Counted from the first letter of the stretch, positions 57,201 to 64,000 are shown. The stretch is DNA of 64,000 nt from Mucilaginibacter sp. Bleaf8 (GCF_018390515.1 NZ_JAHBBK010000001.1:1240001-1304000), one strand, 5' to 3'. Numbers and translations are program-made. Notes: a model not told the origin generated them from the letters alone.

Positions 57201-60200
57201 CAGTTAAACACTGCCCCTGGTGTGGTTGACGAAGCTGTGAAGGTAGCCGTTTGACCCGGGTTAACGGTTTGAGAAGGCGGGTTCACTGCTATATCAGGAA
57301 TAACTACTGGGTTAACTGTTATATTAACCGGCGTACGGGTGGTGGATACACAGCTGCCCAATGCCGACCCAGCATAATAGGTAGTATTGGTGGTAAGCGC
57401 TGGTGTAGTGAAAGTATTACCCGTAGCCACCGGCGTGCCGCCGGTAGATGTAGTGTACCATTGCACGGTTGCGTTGGTTGGTGGCGTTGCCGTTAAAGTA
57501 GCTGCTTGCCCGCTATTAATGGTTACTTGCCCAGCCCCGGCAACCGGCGCAGCCGGCACATCGTTCACTAAAACCTGAAGCGGGTAACGCACCGGGCTAA
57601 CACAGCCATTGCGTGCATACTCTATATAATAAGAAGTATTGCCATTCAATGCAGGTGTACTAAAGCTGCTGCCGGTAGCAACAGCGGTACCACCAGTTGG
57701 CGTGGTATACCAGTTAAAGATACCACCGGCAGGTGCAGTAACATTGAGCTGCGCTGAACTACCCTTACAAATTTCGGGACTTGCCGGATTTACTACAGGC
57801 GACATGAACTGCTGTGCAGCATAATAAACTTGCAGCGAGGTAAGCAACCCCGCCAAACCTGAGTTGAGCCTTATACTAAGGCGGTCATAGTTGCCGGTTG
57901 CCGGAATATAAACTGCATATTGGTTGCTTCCACCACCTAAGGCTCTTATCTGAATAGTTGAATTATTTAACGCATAACGAGCTACCTGGTTGGTACCATT
58001 TAAAACGGCTACCTCAATTTGACTAAGCAAGCTTACATCGGCCAAACCTACCGGCGTTTGCAACACCAGTTTAATAGTATCACCAGCTAACCCGGCTTGC
58101 TGGAAACGCAGTTCCTGCTCAGCATAACCGCCGGACAAACCTGCAGTAACGCGGATGGTTGATGCGGTTGCAGTATCTGCATCAACAGCCAGTGCTCTGT
58201 TATCAATATCACATGCCACACAAACACCATTAATTGCGCTGGACTGCTGGTTAGCAAAGCTGCACGGTGCATTGGTATTGATATTAACTTGGATGGTTAC
58301 CGGCGTACGGCTCGCCGATAAACAGCCCGTACTATTTACTACGCCTACATAATAAGTTGTGTTAGCATATAAAGGCGCAGTTTGATAAGTAACTCCTGTA
58401 AAAACCGGCGTTGCTGCCGTTTGCGAAGTATACCAGTTGTAAGTGTTACCAGTTTGTGCGTTGCTGACACTGATGGTTGCCGATTGGCCTACACTAACGG
58501 CAGTGCTGTTAGCCTGCAATATTGCATCAGCCGGCTTGGGCTGTACGGTAACACTGGCCTGTGCACGCTGTGTACTACTGCATCCCGCGGCATTTACCGC
58601 TTCCACATAGTAATCAGCGTTGGCTGTTAAGGCCGGAGTGGTAAACGTGTTGCCAGTATATAAAATAGTGCCGCCTGTTGCCGTGCTGTACCAATTGTAT
58701 TGCAAACCGGCTTGGGGGTTTGCAACTGATAGCACAGCGGCTTCACCATTACAAACGGTTACGGTAGCCGCAGTTAAACCAGGTTGAGCTGGCGGCGTTG
58801 CTACAGTAGCAGTTACCGGCGTACGTACTGCACTTATGCATTGCCCGCCTGCCACTGCCTCGGCATAATAGGTGGTTGTTTGTGTAAGCGAACTGGTAGT
58901 AAATGTATTGCCTGTAGCTACAGGTATACCGCCGGTTGGCGTAGTATACCAATTAACAACCACACCGTTAACGGCAGTAGCCGCAAACGTAGCAAATTGA
59001 CCTGCACATATATTTAAGTCGGCCTGTGCAACAGTTGGCGCTGCCGGTACCGGGCTCACGTTGATAGGAACAGGCGTACGCTCAGACGCATCTGTACAAC
59101 CAGCTCTAACCGCCTCTACATAATAGGTTGTACTATCGGATAAAGCCGGTGTGGTAAATTGTGCGCCGGTAGATACAGGTGCACCACCGGTTGCTACTGT
59201 ATACCATTTGAAAGTAGTATTGGGTACAGCATTCACGTCTAAAGTAACGGAACTTCCGGAACAAGCCTGAATGTTTCCGGCAACGGTTCCATTATAGGTA
59301 ACCACCGGCCGTGTAATCAATCGCTGCCCTTCATAAAAATCAAGCGTTGACAGCACATTGGCTATACCTCCGCCCAGCCGGAGCTGCACACGATCAAAAA
59401 CCTGGGTAGGTGCATAAGTAATGGTTACCCGGCGCCGGCTTCCGTTTAAATCAAGCAATCTTACATTCAGCAGCGCGGCACTTGTTGATATAGCATCATT
59501 ATTTGAAGAATCGCCCCTGAAAGTAGAGATAGAGATATTGGATAGCACACCCGCGTCCAACAAATTCTGCGGTATGGATAACGTGAGCCGAATGGAATCT
59601 CCGATGGTTGACGGGTTGTTAAAGATAAGTGTTTGCTGTGCATAGGCACCTACCAGGCCTACCCCTGCATTCAATGTAGAGGCTGTTGCAGGGTTGCCGT
59701 CAATAGCTTGCTGCGGGTTAACTACCCCGCCCACATTTAACCCAAGGTTCAGCAATCCTGCTGAAATACCGTGCAGCTCATCAAATGCCTGGGTGCAAGC
59801 TGCAGCAGCATTGTTAGTATAATAGGCCTCATATAAATCAATACTACCAAGCACCCCGGCCAATCCGCCATTAAGGGTAACCCGTATACGATCGTAATTT
59901 CCGCCTGGCGTAAAAGTAGCCAGCACCTGATTACTATTACTTAACAGCGAAACAAGCCTGTTAGCCGCAATAGGATCACCCACCGGTGTACCATTATTGT
60001 AAGCCTGTAAAGAGATAGCACCTAATGCCTGCAGGCTTAACAAACTATTGCTACTACCTAATTTAATAGTAGCCGGCGTTCCACCAGGTACTACGGCGCC
60101 GGGAAAAATTATTTCCTGCCAGGTTTGCGCCAACAAGCCTACTGCTACATTAATAGTGGAATAGGTTTGCAAATTACCATCTGCTGCGTTCGGGCCGCCA

Positions 60201-60349
60201 GTAACTATACAGTTTGCACAAAGTAATCCGGAACGGCCGCTTTGCTGGCTCGAACCAAAATTTTGCTGTGCGTATACACCAAATGGCAACAACAGCGTTA
60301 TACATAGGAACAGCAAACATTTAATAAAACCGGAAGTAGAAATTCTCAT
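48221..60349 (-). CDS. Giant T9SS type B adhesin with about 35 Ig-like repeats
   Basis: A 4042-residue surface protein. A signal peptide (IKCLLFLCITLLLPFGVYAQ) is followed by two ~150-residue beta modules, four Ig-like repeats, and three more copies of the beta module spaced by groups of Ig-like repeats. A long run of ~85-residue Ig-like_CHU repeats (TFNWYTAATGGTPVFTG, TTYYVEAV) comes next, for 35 repeats in total by my count. Then come one fibronectin III-like domain (about 3858-3950) and the C-terminal gliding/CHU_C sorting domain (LYIPNAFSPNGDGNNDYFQV to the end). Four of the five beta modules carry a CxxC motif (CANC, CVAC, CLGC, CVGC). The ATG at 60349 is preferred over a TTG two codons earlier. 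It heads a four-gene operon and probably acts in adhesion or gliding. Confidence 0.92.
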   Translation of the reverse strand: MRISTSGFIKCLLFLCITLLLPFGVYAQQNFGSSQQSGRSGLLCANCIVTGGPNAADGNLQTYSTINVAVGLLAQTWQEIIFPGAVVPGGTPATIKLGSSNSLLSLQALGAISLQAYNNGTPVGDPIAANRLVSLLSNSNQVLATFTPGGNYDRIRVTLNGGLAGVLGSIDLYEAYYTNNAAAACTQAFDELHGISAGLLNLGLNVGGVVNPQQAIDGNPATASTLNAGVGLVGAYAQQTLIFNNPSTIGDSIRLTLSIPQNLLDAGVLSNISISTFRGDSSNNDAISTSAALLNVRLLDLNGSRRRVTITYAPTQVFDRVQLRLGGGIANVLSTLDFYEGQRLITRPVVTYNGTVAGNIQACSGSSVTLDVNAVPNTTFKWYTVATGGAPVSTGAQFTTPALSDSTTYYVEAVRAGCTDASERTPVPINVSPVPAAPTVAQADLNICAGQFATFAATAVNGVVVNWYTTPTGGIPVATGNTFTTSSLTQTTTYYAEAVAGGQCISAVRTPVTATVATPPAQPGLTAATVTVCNGEAAVLSVANPQAGLQYNWYSTATGGTILYTGNTFTTPALTANADYYVEAVNAAGCSSTQRAQASVTVQPKPADAILQANSTAVSVGQSATISVSNAQTGNTYNWYTSQTAATPVFTGVTYQTAPLYANTTYYVGVVNSTGCLSASRTPVTIQVNINTNAPCSFANQQSSAINGVCVACDIDNRALAVDADTATASTIRVTAGLSGGYAEQELRFQQAGLAGDTIKLVLQTPVGLADVSLLSQIEVAVLNGTNQVARYALNNSTIQIRALGGGSNQYAVYIPATGNYDRLSIRLNSGLAGLLTSLQVYYAAQQFMSPVVNPASPEICKGSSAQLNVTAPAGGIFNWYTTPTGGTAVATGSSFSTPALNGNTSYYIEYARNGCVSPVRYPLQVLVNDVPAAPVAGAGQVTINSGQAATLTATPPTNATVQWYTTSTGGTPVATGNTFTTPALTTNTTYYAGSALGSCVSTTRTPVNITVNPVVIPDIAVNPPSQTVNPGQTATFTASSTTPGAVFNWYTTATGGTSVYTGATFVTPAQFANTTFYAEAVVPATGAVSATRATATVTVNQSGPNPVACDAAIDQTADVNGVVCLGCSIANTTGAIDNDRNTSSQLNVPVGLLNAYAQQTLRFANTGHAGDSVVVELGIPGSLADVGLLSRIGLATYNGSTYNNDRFAVNGSLLGLSLLNGQSRFRIAFAAQQDFDRVEIRLNSAAAGALTSLNIYDAAQAVAAPVVATTNVAACGGSQATLTASVPDGVTVRWYTTPTGGTPVFTGTTFTTPALNTTTTYYAEASRTATGCVQSVRTPATVTVTAVPAAPQIANTTVTVCSGQPASFTAQAVSGAAVNWYTAPTGGTPVFTGNTFTTSPLTSTTNYYAEAIANGQCASVTRTLVTANVNNEVPVPVITQSPVQVCAGSSAVLSATSTQAGVTFNWYTAATGGTPVFTGAQFTTPALSSNTSYYVEAVAGNCVSTQRARADVVVNPAPVAPVVAVNPAGGQITSAQTATLTASSTTAGTSFNWYTTPTGGTPVYTGAVFTTPTLTNTTTYYVESFVTASGCISASRTPVTITVNPVFATNCDFANTQSININGGLACVGCTIANPDNAVDSDTTNFSRLNITAGIAGSFVAQQLIFPESGNIGDTVSVRLRFPVNIASVGVLDRIRIASYNGNSYNNDGVLLNANTVRVQVLAGGQTALVRFAPQAASDRVEVRLNGAVAGLFNTLDVFYSSKQVEAPVLAATTANICSGNTATFSVSNARNGVTYNWYTTPTGGSPVATGTTFTTPTLSATTTYYVESVRSANSCPNPNRVAATVNVTPTPANPVLAQNNIQACAGEQVALTVTNATGATVNWYDAPTGGNLLFTGATFGVSPITTTSYYAELVNGSCNSPARTQTTVTVNPRPSAPGLLATNTQVCAGSNAVLQVLNPENGVTYQWFLGQSGGTPVFTGTTFTTPAISQNTTYYVQATSAVGCTNNGGRVAANITVNGQVAAPVVSASQTEVCYGGSASVSIVNPVAGLQYNWYTKATGGTPVFTGTTLSLNNLTTNATYYAEAMSSTDCISATRTAAAIIVRPVPAQPQVQAPAGGLSICAGNNATVSIANAQANVVYRWFNAATGGTLLYTGTQFITPVLTATATYYVEAAEAGNCNASTRTPVTITVNALPQDAVLINANVAVCAGSPATFAIASPQAGITYQWFDSPARTNMVFEGTTFVTGPISTNTTYYVAAISAAGCSSANLATAQVSVQQAPGAPLVANGSTVQTCTGAAATLTIANPENGFTYRWYTAATGGAPVFAGTSFTTAALTGNTIYYIEASNADGCVSSSRTAVNIIVNALPASPAVTAQGGATTPSVCTGSSATLTATSTTADVTFNWYTAATGGTPVFTGAAFTTPALTAVTTYYVEAVANATGCVSAIRTPVQITVNELPQDVALAANNVTVCAGAPATLTISSPQAGVTYQWFDSADRSNKVFEGTTFVTGPMTANMTYYVVGVNAAGCSSTNAVSAQVTVQSAPTTPIIANGGTAQTCAGSAVTLDIANPVSGYTYNWYTAATGGTPVFTGTSFTTGALTGNVTYFAEAVNTVGCASAARASVAVAVNALPALPVVAAQGGVANPAVCTGSSITLTATSTTPDVTFNWYTSTTGGTPVFTGQQFVTPALTANTTYYVEAVANSSGCASATRAAIGITVNGLPQDVVLANDNAEVCLGTTATFNINAPQQGVTYQWYTSPDRTTKVFEGTTYTTGPITSNTAFYVVAVNASGCVSANVAIARVTVQAAPNAPVIANGSAVQTCTGSAVTLTIGTPATGYTYNWYTTANGGTPVYSGVSFTTANLTANTSYYAEAINAGGCVSATRTQVNVNVTPLPVAPVVTAQGGASSPVTCANRQVTLTASSTTADVTYNWYSQATGGTFVFTGATYTTPVLTANTTYYVEAVSNNGGCVSATRTPVSVTVNAIPQDVVLATNSVAVCSGNTATFTVSSPQAGTTYQWFDSADRSNKVFEGTTFVTSAITANTTYYVIAVNTSGCTSANAATAQVTVQQAPTAPVIANGSVVSTCIGTQVTLTIANPDNGLTYNWYTSATGGTPVFTGTSFATGTLSENATYYVEAVNAAGCISAARSAVAVNVNPSPVAPVVTAQGGSASPVVCTGNGIALTATSTTSGVTFNWYTQASGGTPVFTGSTFTTPSLTSNTTYYVEAVSNNGGCVSATRTPIAVTVTELPQDVVLVATDVNVCAGSSATLSVNSPQAGVTYQWFDSPARTNSIFEGTTFVTGAINTNTTYYVAAINAAGCTSANLTAARVIVQQAPAAPVIANGNVLQACNGSTVAVTVANPQTGIVYNWYVNATGGSPIATGASFTTPVLTGNTTYYVEAVNGTSCTSATRTAVTVNVGSIPTSPVVTAQGGATVPSVCVGSSATLTATSNTVGVTFNWYTSATGGTPVFTGATFVTPALTTATTYYAEAVSNTGGCVSAIRTPVQISINTMQAAAPSVNADDLQVCQQSAAILHITNPDAATTYNWYISASATSPVYTGTAFTTRVLNVNTAYYLQAISTQSCNPSARIPVNVVVLPKPATPVLAATTVNVCAGSPATLTIASPQQGVTYNWYSSASQTDLLFTGAVYTTGPINANATYYVSASNGSCSSSTLASVQVNVVPAPATPVAVSNDVAVCAGGQATLAVANPQAGITYQWYTSASGRAAVFTGATITTPQITSDVIWYVEAVNSSGCASSSRTPVRVTVAPAPVAPQISAQGTRVCAGSTATLAATVNSPGLTIRWYASATGGTVLFTGSQFVTPVINNATTYYADAVNAGGCTSSTRTPVTVQIESVLNAPVVTVEAVTTSSVTFRWNSVSGAAGYQISLDNGQTFSNPSSGATGLTHTVTGLQPGDKVTILVKATRQAACLLDALSDAVTGTADNPMGNDLYIPNAFSPNGDGNNDYFQVYGPGVKNMTLWIYDQWGEMQFRGLNQSQGWDGTYKGRQQPVGVYVYILEATMNNGQVIRKKGTINLIR
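49795..53762 (-). repeat. Five copies of a ~790-bp, three-domain repeat inside the adhesin gene
   Basis: Ig-like repeats 17-31 occur as five consecutive triplets whose first, second and third members begin alike in every copy (QDVVL-type, APVIANG-type, APVVTAQGG-type). The QDVVL-type starts fall near 53750, 52950, 52170, 51370 and 50585, so the period is about 780-800 bp. The copies are similar but not identical. Confidence 0.8.
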
Positions 60350-60420
60350 AAGCAATCACTTAAATATCAGGGGGCTGGTATAAAACTCCCATAAAATTAA
60401 AGCGCGTTTGTAAGAATAGG

Positions 60421-60507
60421 CCTGAACACTTTGTTCAGTTCCAGAAGCTATAGTTCACTTTGTTCATGCAATGATTTGCCTGAATACTTTGTTCATTATA
60501 CGGCTCA
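60421..60507. promoter_or_regulatory. Three 29-bp-spaced operator-like repeats before the adhesin operon
   Basis: Three 15-bp sites, TGAACACTTTGTTCA (60423), AGTTCACTTTGTTCA (60452) and TGAATACTTTGTTCA (60481), start exactly 29 bp apart. The first is an inverted repeat, TGAACA-N3-TGTTCA. They lie 74-146 bp upstream of the adhesin start, as expected for a regulator's binding sites. Confidence 0.75.
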
Positions 60508-60533
60508 AAACTGTGCACAATGCCGCTCAGGCA

Positions 60534-60560
60534 CAAAAAAAGCCTGCACAAGGCAGGCTC
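60534..60560 (-). terminator. Rho-independent terminator of the STAND ATPase gene
   Basis: AGCCTGC (60541-60547), ACAAG loop, GCAGGCT (60553-60559). On the minus strand the stem is followed by seven T. It lies 34 bp after the stop of the ATPase gene and separates it from the adhesin promoter. Confidence 0.88.
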
Positions 60561-60593
60561 AAAACACATACATCATCAACTATTTATGATCAG

Positions 60594-63170
60594 TTAACTG
60601 GCAATACTGGTTACTTCTCCTTTATACTCCATTAAAAAACTTTTGAGATTAAATCCACCGGAGCGTACCAACTTCATAAACCGGTGATTGATATTTTTAT
60701 AGAAGTCTGAAGAGGTATCCATATCAGGCATGGCCAGGTAACCGGCAATGGTATACGCTTCGATATAATGGAACTTCAGCTTTGCAGAAAGCTGCATTAC
60801 ATTTTCAATAACGGCCTCCGCTTCTACTTCTCTGCCTTGCAGGGCCATCACCTTTGCCGATACCAGATCGAGGCAAATTTGCATGTATGGGGTATAAGTG
60901 TGCTTGTTCTGCACAAAGTTTTCCATTAACTCATTGTACACAGCGGTTCCGGCCGGCACTTTACCTAAGGTTAACAGCGCATCGGCCTCGCTTACCTGCA
61001 AAAAGAACATAAAAGTACTATCTGCTGTATTATTCATTGCCAGGTAACGCTGCTTCAGCACCTTGACAAAACGAAGCAGTTTATGTTTGTTATCACTAAC
61101 ACCCGTTGTGCTTAAAGCCAGTAAATACAAAATATGGTCGGATGAGAAAGTTGCCGAAAACTTTTCCTGCCCGGGCGGATTAAAGCAAAAATGCGTAATC
61201 TGCCTTAATGCTTCTCTTCTTACAAAACCGTGTTTAAAGAAAGAATATATGGTTTCAATACAAAATAACGGATTGATAGAGAACTGGTAAAAGGCCTGCT
61301 CGGGAAACTGGCGTAGTGCTGCAATGCTTTTTTCTATAGCTGCACCATTTAATTGGACAATACCTAAAATACCCAAACAGGTATGTACCCATATTTTACT
61401 GGTATCTTCCAAATCCAAGCTGAGCATTCTCTCCAATATCTCTTCATACTCCGGCGAAAGAAATTCGACACCGAAAAAGTAAAAGAACAGATCCTGATGC
61501 CTTTTACAAAAAGTAAATTTAACAGGGTCCGTATTATAGAAAGGGATATACTTATGCTGAATAAGCTGGATTAAAAATTTGAGCAGGTGAATTTTGTCTG
61601 CTGCGCGCAGGTTTACCTTGGTAATATGCTTAAATATGCCAAATTGCTGCACTTTAATAGCATTAAAAATACACCACTTCAATACAGGCACGCGGTAAGC
61701 AGAATCAACAGTGGCATTCAAACGGTCTATCAAATCACCGTCGTGTTTGCCGTTGTTATAAAAAACCAGTGTTCTGGCCTGTGCATAGGTTAACAACCGC
61801 TTATGTGCAAATTCGATATATTTAAAATAACCGCCCTCGATGCTTCTATTCACTTCGCGTAAAAAACCAATACTGATCAGTTCATTATAGGCATCCCAAA
61901 GGCCTTTTAACTCTTCGTATACCCGCAATTTATTTACTACGAACTGACCGTCCAGCACGCTGCCACTGTCTAAAAGAATTTTAATAACCAGTACTTTTTC
62001 AGTGGCTTGACTGCTATTATAAATCTTATCCAGATAGTAAGATGAAATGACATCATATATACCAAAATAATCAAGCTTATTCAGGCAAAACTTGCCGACG
62101 TGTTTCTGGTAATAATATTGCAGAAATAACGGGTAGGAAAAAAAGGAAATAACTTCTGGATTAAGGTTTTTAACCAAATCCTGGGCGGGGTTTATTTTAC
62201 GGCTTAATGCCTCTAACTCCTCTGCGCTGAAAAGCGGCAGGTTCGTTTCTTCATGCTTATCTTGCATAAAGCCCAAAAACCAGTTGTCCAACTGGTTTTC
62301 GATCACCAGGCGATTGCGGACGCTAACCCAGTTGGCCGGCCGCATGCTCAATATTATTTTAAAGTTTGGATGATCAGTATAGGAGGCGATAAGATCCATC
62401 AATAGATCAGTCATCAATTCGAATTCGCCCGGTTTAAAACGCTCTTTGTCGAAGCCATCAATAACCAGGTAAAACATCTTGCCGGCATCCTGCTCATCCG
62501 GCAACTCCGAAAAATCATTATCCTGAACGCTCATACCCATCATAGCTTTCAGCCAATCGTGCAAGCTGCCCGCATGGGTTTGTGTGGATAATACTTTGCT
62601 GCTCAGAAAAAGTACCCTGTCGGTTCCGCCGTTTGTAATGGTGCACAACTGCTCCTGCACCCAATGGCACAGGCTGACCGTTTTACCATAACCCGCCGGT
62701 GCTGTGATGACGGTTGCCGTTTGCCCGGAATGTAAAAACAGGTTCAGTTGATCTTGTACAATGGCTCGCTTTACCGTCAGCTTAAATGGTATTACCGAGC
62801 GGTTAACCAAAGATTGCAAGGTTCTTTGCGAAACTTTCAGCGTTTGATTCGTAGCAGAACACAACTCTTGCTCAGGCACTGCACCACGATCACTGACTGT
62901 TGCAGCCTGCTCATTTTGACAAAACTTCTCCCATCCTTCATAACCACAATACTCCGCCAGAATGTTCAGCGTATACAATGATGGAAGAAACTTACTGAAA
63001 GTAAATCCATAAATACGCTTCAATGTTGTATCACTGATCTGCTTGTTCGTTTTGCCGGAAATACGGGCTGATAAAAACCTGCAATCGCCGGGCGAAACTA
63101 CCTTAATCCCGGCTTCTGTTAATACTTGCTGTTTAAGCTTCTCTAATACAAAAGGTAAAACTATCCTCAT
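60594..63170 (-). CDS. STAND/NACHT-like P-loop ATPase with a Bacteroidota N-terminal domain
   Basis: An 858-residue protein. The N-terminal domain (about 1-85) contains ISDTTLKRIYGFTFSKFLPS and LYTLNILAEYCGYEGWEKFC. The central P-loop domain has Walker A VITAPAGYGKTVSLCHWVQE, Walker B FYLVIDGFDKERF, and a sensor-like IILSMRPANW. The C-terminal half is helical and repeat-like, plausibly TPR-type sensing repeats. This is the STAND layout used by signalling ATPases. The ATG at 63170 is supported by alignment with the start of the paralogue at 63646; a TTG four codons earlier is in frame. Terminated at 60534-60560 before the adhesin operon; function unknown. Confidence 0.78.
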   Translation of the reverse strand: MRIVLPFVLEKLKQQVLTEAGIKVVSPGDCRFLSARISGKTNKQISDTTLKRIYGFTFSKFLPSLYTLNILAEYCGYEGWEKFCQNEQAATVSDRGAVPEQELCSATNQTLKVSQRTLQSLVNRSVIPFKLTVKRAIVQDQLNLFLHSGQTATVITAPAGYGKTVSLCHWVQEQLCTITNGGTDRVLFLSSKVLSTQTHAGSLHDWLKAMMGMSVQDNDFSELPDEQDAGKMFYLVIDGFDKERFKPGEFELMTDLLMDLIASYTDHPNFKIILSMRPANWVSVRNRLVIENQLDNWFLGFMQDKHEETNLPLFSAEELEALSRKINPAQDLVKNLNPEVISFFSYPLFLQYYYQKHVGKFCLNKLDYFGIYDVISSYYLDKIYNSSQATEKVLVIKILLDSGSVLDGQFVVNKLRVYEELKGLWDAYNELISIGFLREVNRSIEGGYFKYIEFAHKRLLTYAQARTLVFYNNGKHDGDLIDRLNATVDSAYRVPVLKWCIFNAIKVQQFGIFKHITKVNLRAADKIHLLKFLIQLIQHKYIPFYNTDPVKFTFCKRHQDLFFYFFGVEFLSPEYEEILERMLSLDLEDTSKIWVHTCLGILGIVQLNGAAIEKSIAALRQFPEQAFYQFSINPLFCIETIYSFFKHGFVRREALRQITHFCFNPPGQEKFSATFSSDHILYLLALSTTGVSDNKHKLLRFVKVLKQRYLAMNNTADSTFMFFLQVSEADALLTLGKVPAGTAVYNELMENFVQNKHTYTPYMQICLDLVSAKVMALQGREVEAEAVIENVMQLSAKLKFHYIEAYTIAGYLAMPDMDTSSDFYKNINHRFMKLVRSGGFNLKSFLMEYKGEVTSIAS

Positions 63171-63645
63171 ACGCAATGGCAAATATGCATACCCAATACT
63201 TGCGGTTTATAACCGGCAGTATTGAAAAGTATCTATATCCTATTTTAATGTTTAAAATGCTCTTTCTTTCTCACTTACATCCCCTCCATTCAAGCATTAG
63301 TTATAATTGGTTATTGGCAAAACAAGATAGATTAACGATGCAAAAAGCACTTATTCTACTGTCTTGATCCTATTACGAATCTACTTTTAAACAGTTTCGG
63401 TCAGAAATCTTCAGAAATAACACTTTTAAGAAAAACCTTTGTTAATCATTAAGAAACAGGGATTTAACACACATTATTCATATTGTTCATTTTGTGCAGT
63501 TTGTTCATTGCTGTTTTTTAACCTTTTATGAAATCCAATTCCTGATTTGTTTAGTACATACAGGAATAGCCATAACCTATACCATTACCATTCGTAGCCG
63601 ATCTATTGAAATATTAGTTCTAACCTTAACTTTTACTTTATCAGC
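63171..63645. other. Divergent intergenic region between two STAND-type genes
   Basis: No supported gene; short ORFs on both strands have no ribosome-binding site. It contains the TTGTTCAT repeats at 63483-63508 and presumably both divergent promoters. Confidence 0.5.
63483..63508. promoter_or_regulatory. Two TTGTTCAT repeats upstream of the right-edge gene
   Basis: TTGTTCAT occurs at 63483-63490 and 63501-63508, 18 bp apart, with a weaker ATTCAT just before. This matches the TTTGTTCA half-site of the repeats upstream of the giant adhesin at 60423-60495. Confidence 0.5.
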
Positions 63646-64000
63646 ATGCGTATCATATCACAACAAGATCTTGACCTGTTGAAAGATGCCGTTTTAACGG
63701 CTGCTAACCTTAAAGCAAACACACCTGCGGTTTTTAAAGAACTCTCGCTGCTGATAGCCGACAAGACTAAAAAGCAGGTAAGCAACTCTACATTAAAGCG
63801 AATTTTCGGCTTTGCTGCTTATACCTTTCAACCTTCTCTGTACACTTTAAATGTACTGGCCGAATTTGCAGGGCATGAGAGCTGGACAAGCTTTTTGAAT
63901 CAGCATAAACAACAGCAGTTGCCTGCTGCGCCAGCAATTCCGCCCAGGGATATGAATACGTTACAACAACGTGCGCTGGAAACATCCAAGCGTACATTGC
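63646..64000 (+). CDS. Paralogue of the STAND-type ATPase (partial, runs off the right edge)
   Basis: The frame is open from the ATG at 63646 to the end of the window, 118 codons. It starts MRIISQQDLDLLKDAVLTAA and has VSNSTLKRIFGFAAYTFQPS and LYTLNVLAEFAGHESWTSFL, closely matching residues 1-85 of the divergent protein at 60594-63170. After this domain comes a linker and QRALETSKRTL. The ATPase domain, if present, lies outside the window, so only the shared N-terminal domain is certain. Confidence 0.8.
   Translation, partial: MRIISQQDLDLLKDAVLTAANLKANTPAVFKELSLLIADKTKKQVSNSTLKRIFGFAAYTFQPSLYTLNVLAEFAGHESWTSFLNQHKQQQLPAAPAIPPRDMNTLQQRALETSKRTL

Noticed and set aside
48260..59017. Many long plus-strand ORFs of 60-130 codons opposite the giant adhesin
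   Set aside because: They follow the repeat periodicity of the adhesin and are Cys/Gly/Tyr-rich shadow translations of repetitive Thr/Ala-rich DNA, with no start context or family similarity.
60421..60507. CRISPR array
   Set aside because: Three short 15-bp sites with 14-bp gaps are far below CRISPR repeat and spacer sizes, and no cas genes are present.

Overview
The window looks like the chromosome of a member of the Bacteroidota, most likely a Sphingobacteriaceae (Mucilaginibacter/Pedobacter-like) soil or plant bacterium. The reasons are a giant surface protein with a type IX secretion (T9SS) type B C-terminal sorting domain next to PorP/SprF-like and OmpA/PD40 partners, Bacteroidota-type -7 promoter boxes of the TAnnTTTG form, and Bacteroidota-style capsule, lasso-type RiPP and Crp/Fnr genes. 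No rRNA, tRNA, IS element, phage integrase or CRISPR array was recognised. Family names come from motif recognition by eye, not from database searches.

Left arm (1-4.4 kb, all minus strand): three tail-collar (MdpB-like) paralogues, a formyltransferase, an unlisted 55-residue peptide gene that looks like a lasso-type RiPP precursor, and an ABC exporter cut by the window edge. 4.7-23.5 kb is a Wzx/Wzy-type capsule or exopolysaccharide locus: Wza- and Wzz-like export proteins, UDP-HexNAc dehydrogenase and 4-epimerase (UDP-GalNAcA supply), flippase, five glycosyltransferases, an AsnB-type amidotransferase, a Wzy-like membrane protein on the opposite strand, an SDR epimerase and a WecA-like initiating transferase fused to a FlaA1/CapD-like N-terminal half.

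23.7-34.4 kb is the most unusual part. A nucleotidyltransferase, a glycosyltransferase, an HPr-kinase-like kinase, a PAPS sulfotransferase, a PqqD-like RRE protein (B1), a transglutaminase-like leader peptidase (B2) and an asparagine-synthetase-like cyclase (C) are followed by a Wzi-like capsule protein. On the other strand lie a DUF2061-APS kinase fusion and a PhyH dioxygenase. Kinase plus nucleotidyltransferase plus B1/B2/C is the gene set of C-terminally phosphorylated lasso peptides, and the candidate precursor at 1423-1590 ends in serine and carries three tyrosines in its tail. The APS kinase can supply PAPS to the sulfotransferase, so the product may be sulfated.

34.5-38.8 kb is ordinary: Crp/Fnr regulator, Mn-catalase, a frameshifted SnoaL-like pseudogene, and a divergent HxlR regulator/quinone-oxidoreductase pair with clear inverted-repeat operators. 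38.8-44.9 kb resembles a Bacteroidota chaperone-usher system: a pilin-like protein, a PapD-like chaperone, a protein of tandem pilin-like domains, and a divergent 923-residue outer-membrane barrel protein.

45.0-60.3 kb is a four-gene minus-strand operon: a 4042-residue T9SS adhesin with 35 Ig-like repeats, PorP/SprF, OmpA/PD40/TPR and a small two-TM protein. Three 15-bp near-palindromes at exact 29-bp spacing precede it. 60.6-64 kb holds a STAND/NACHT-type ATPase and, divergently, the start of a paralogue sharing its N-terminal domain. The paralogue's upstream region carries half-sites of the same TTTGTTCA motif, suggesting that these proteins belong to the adhesin's regulatory circuit.
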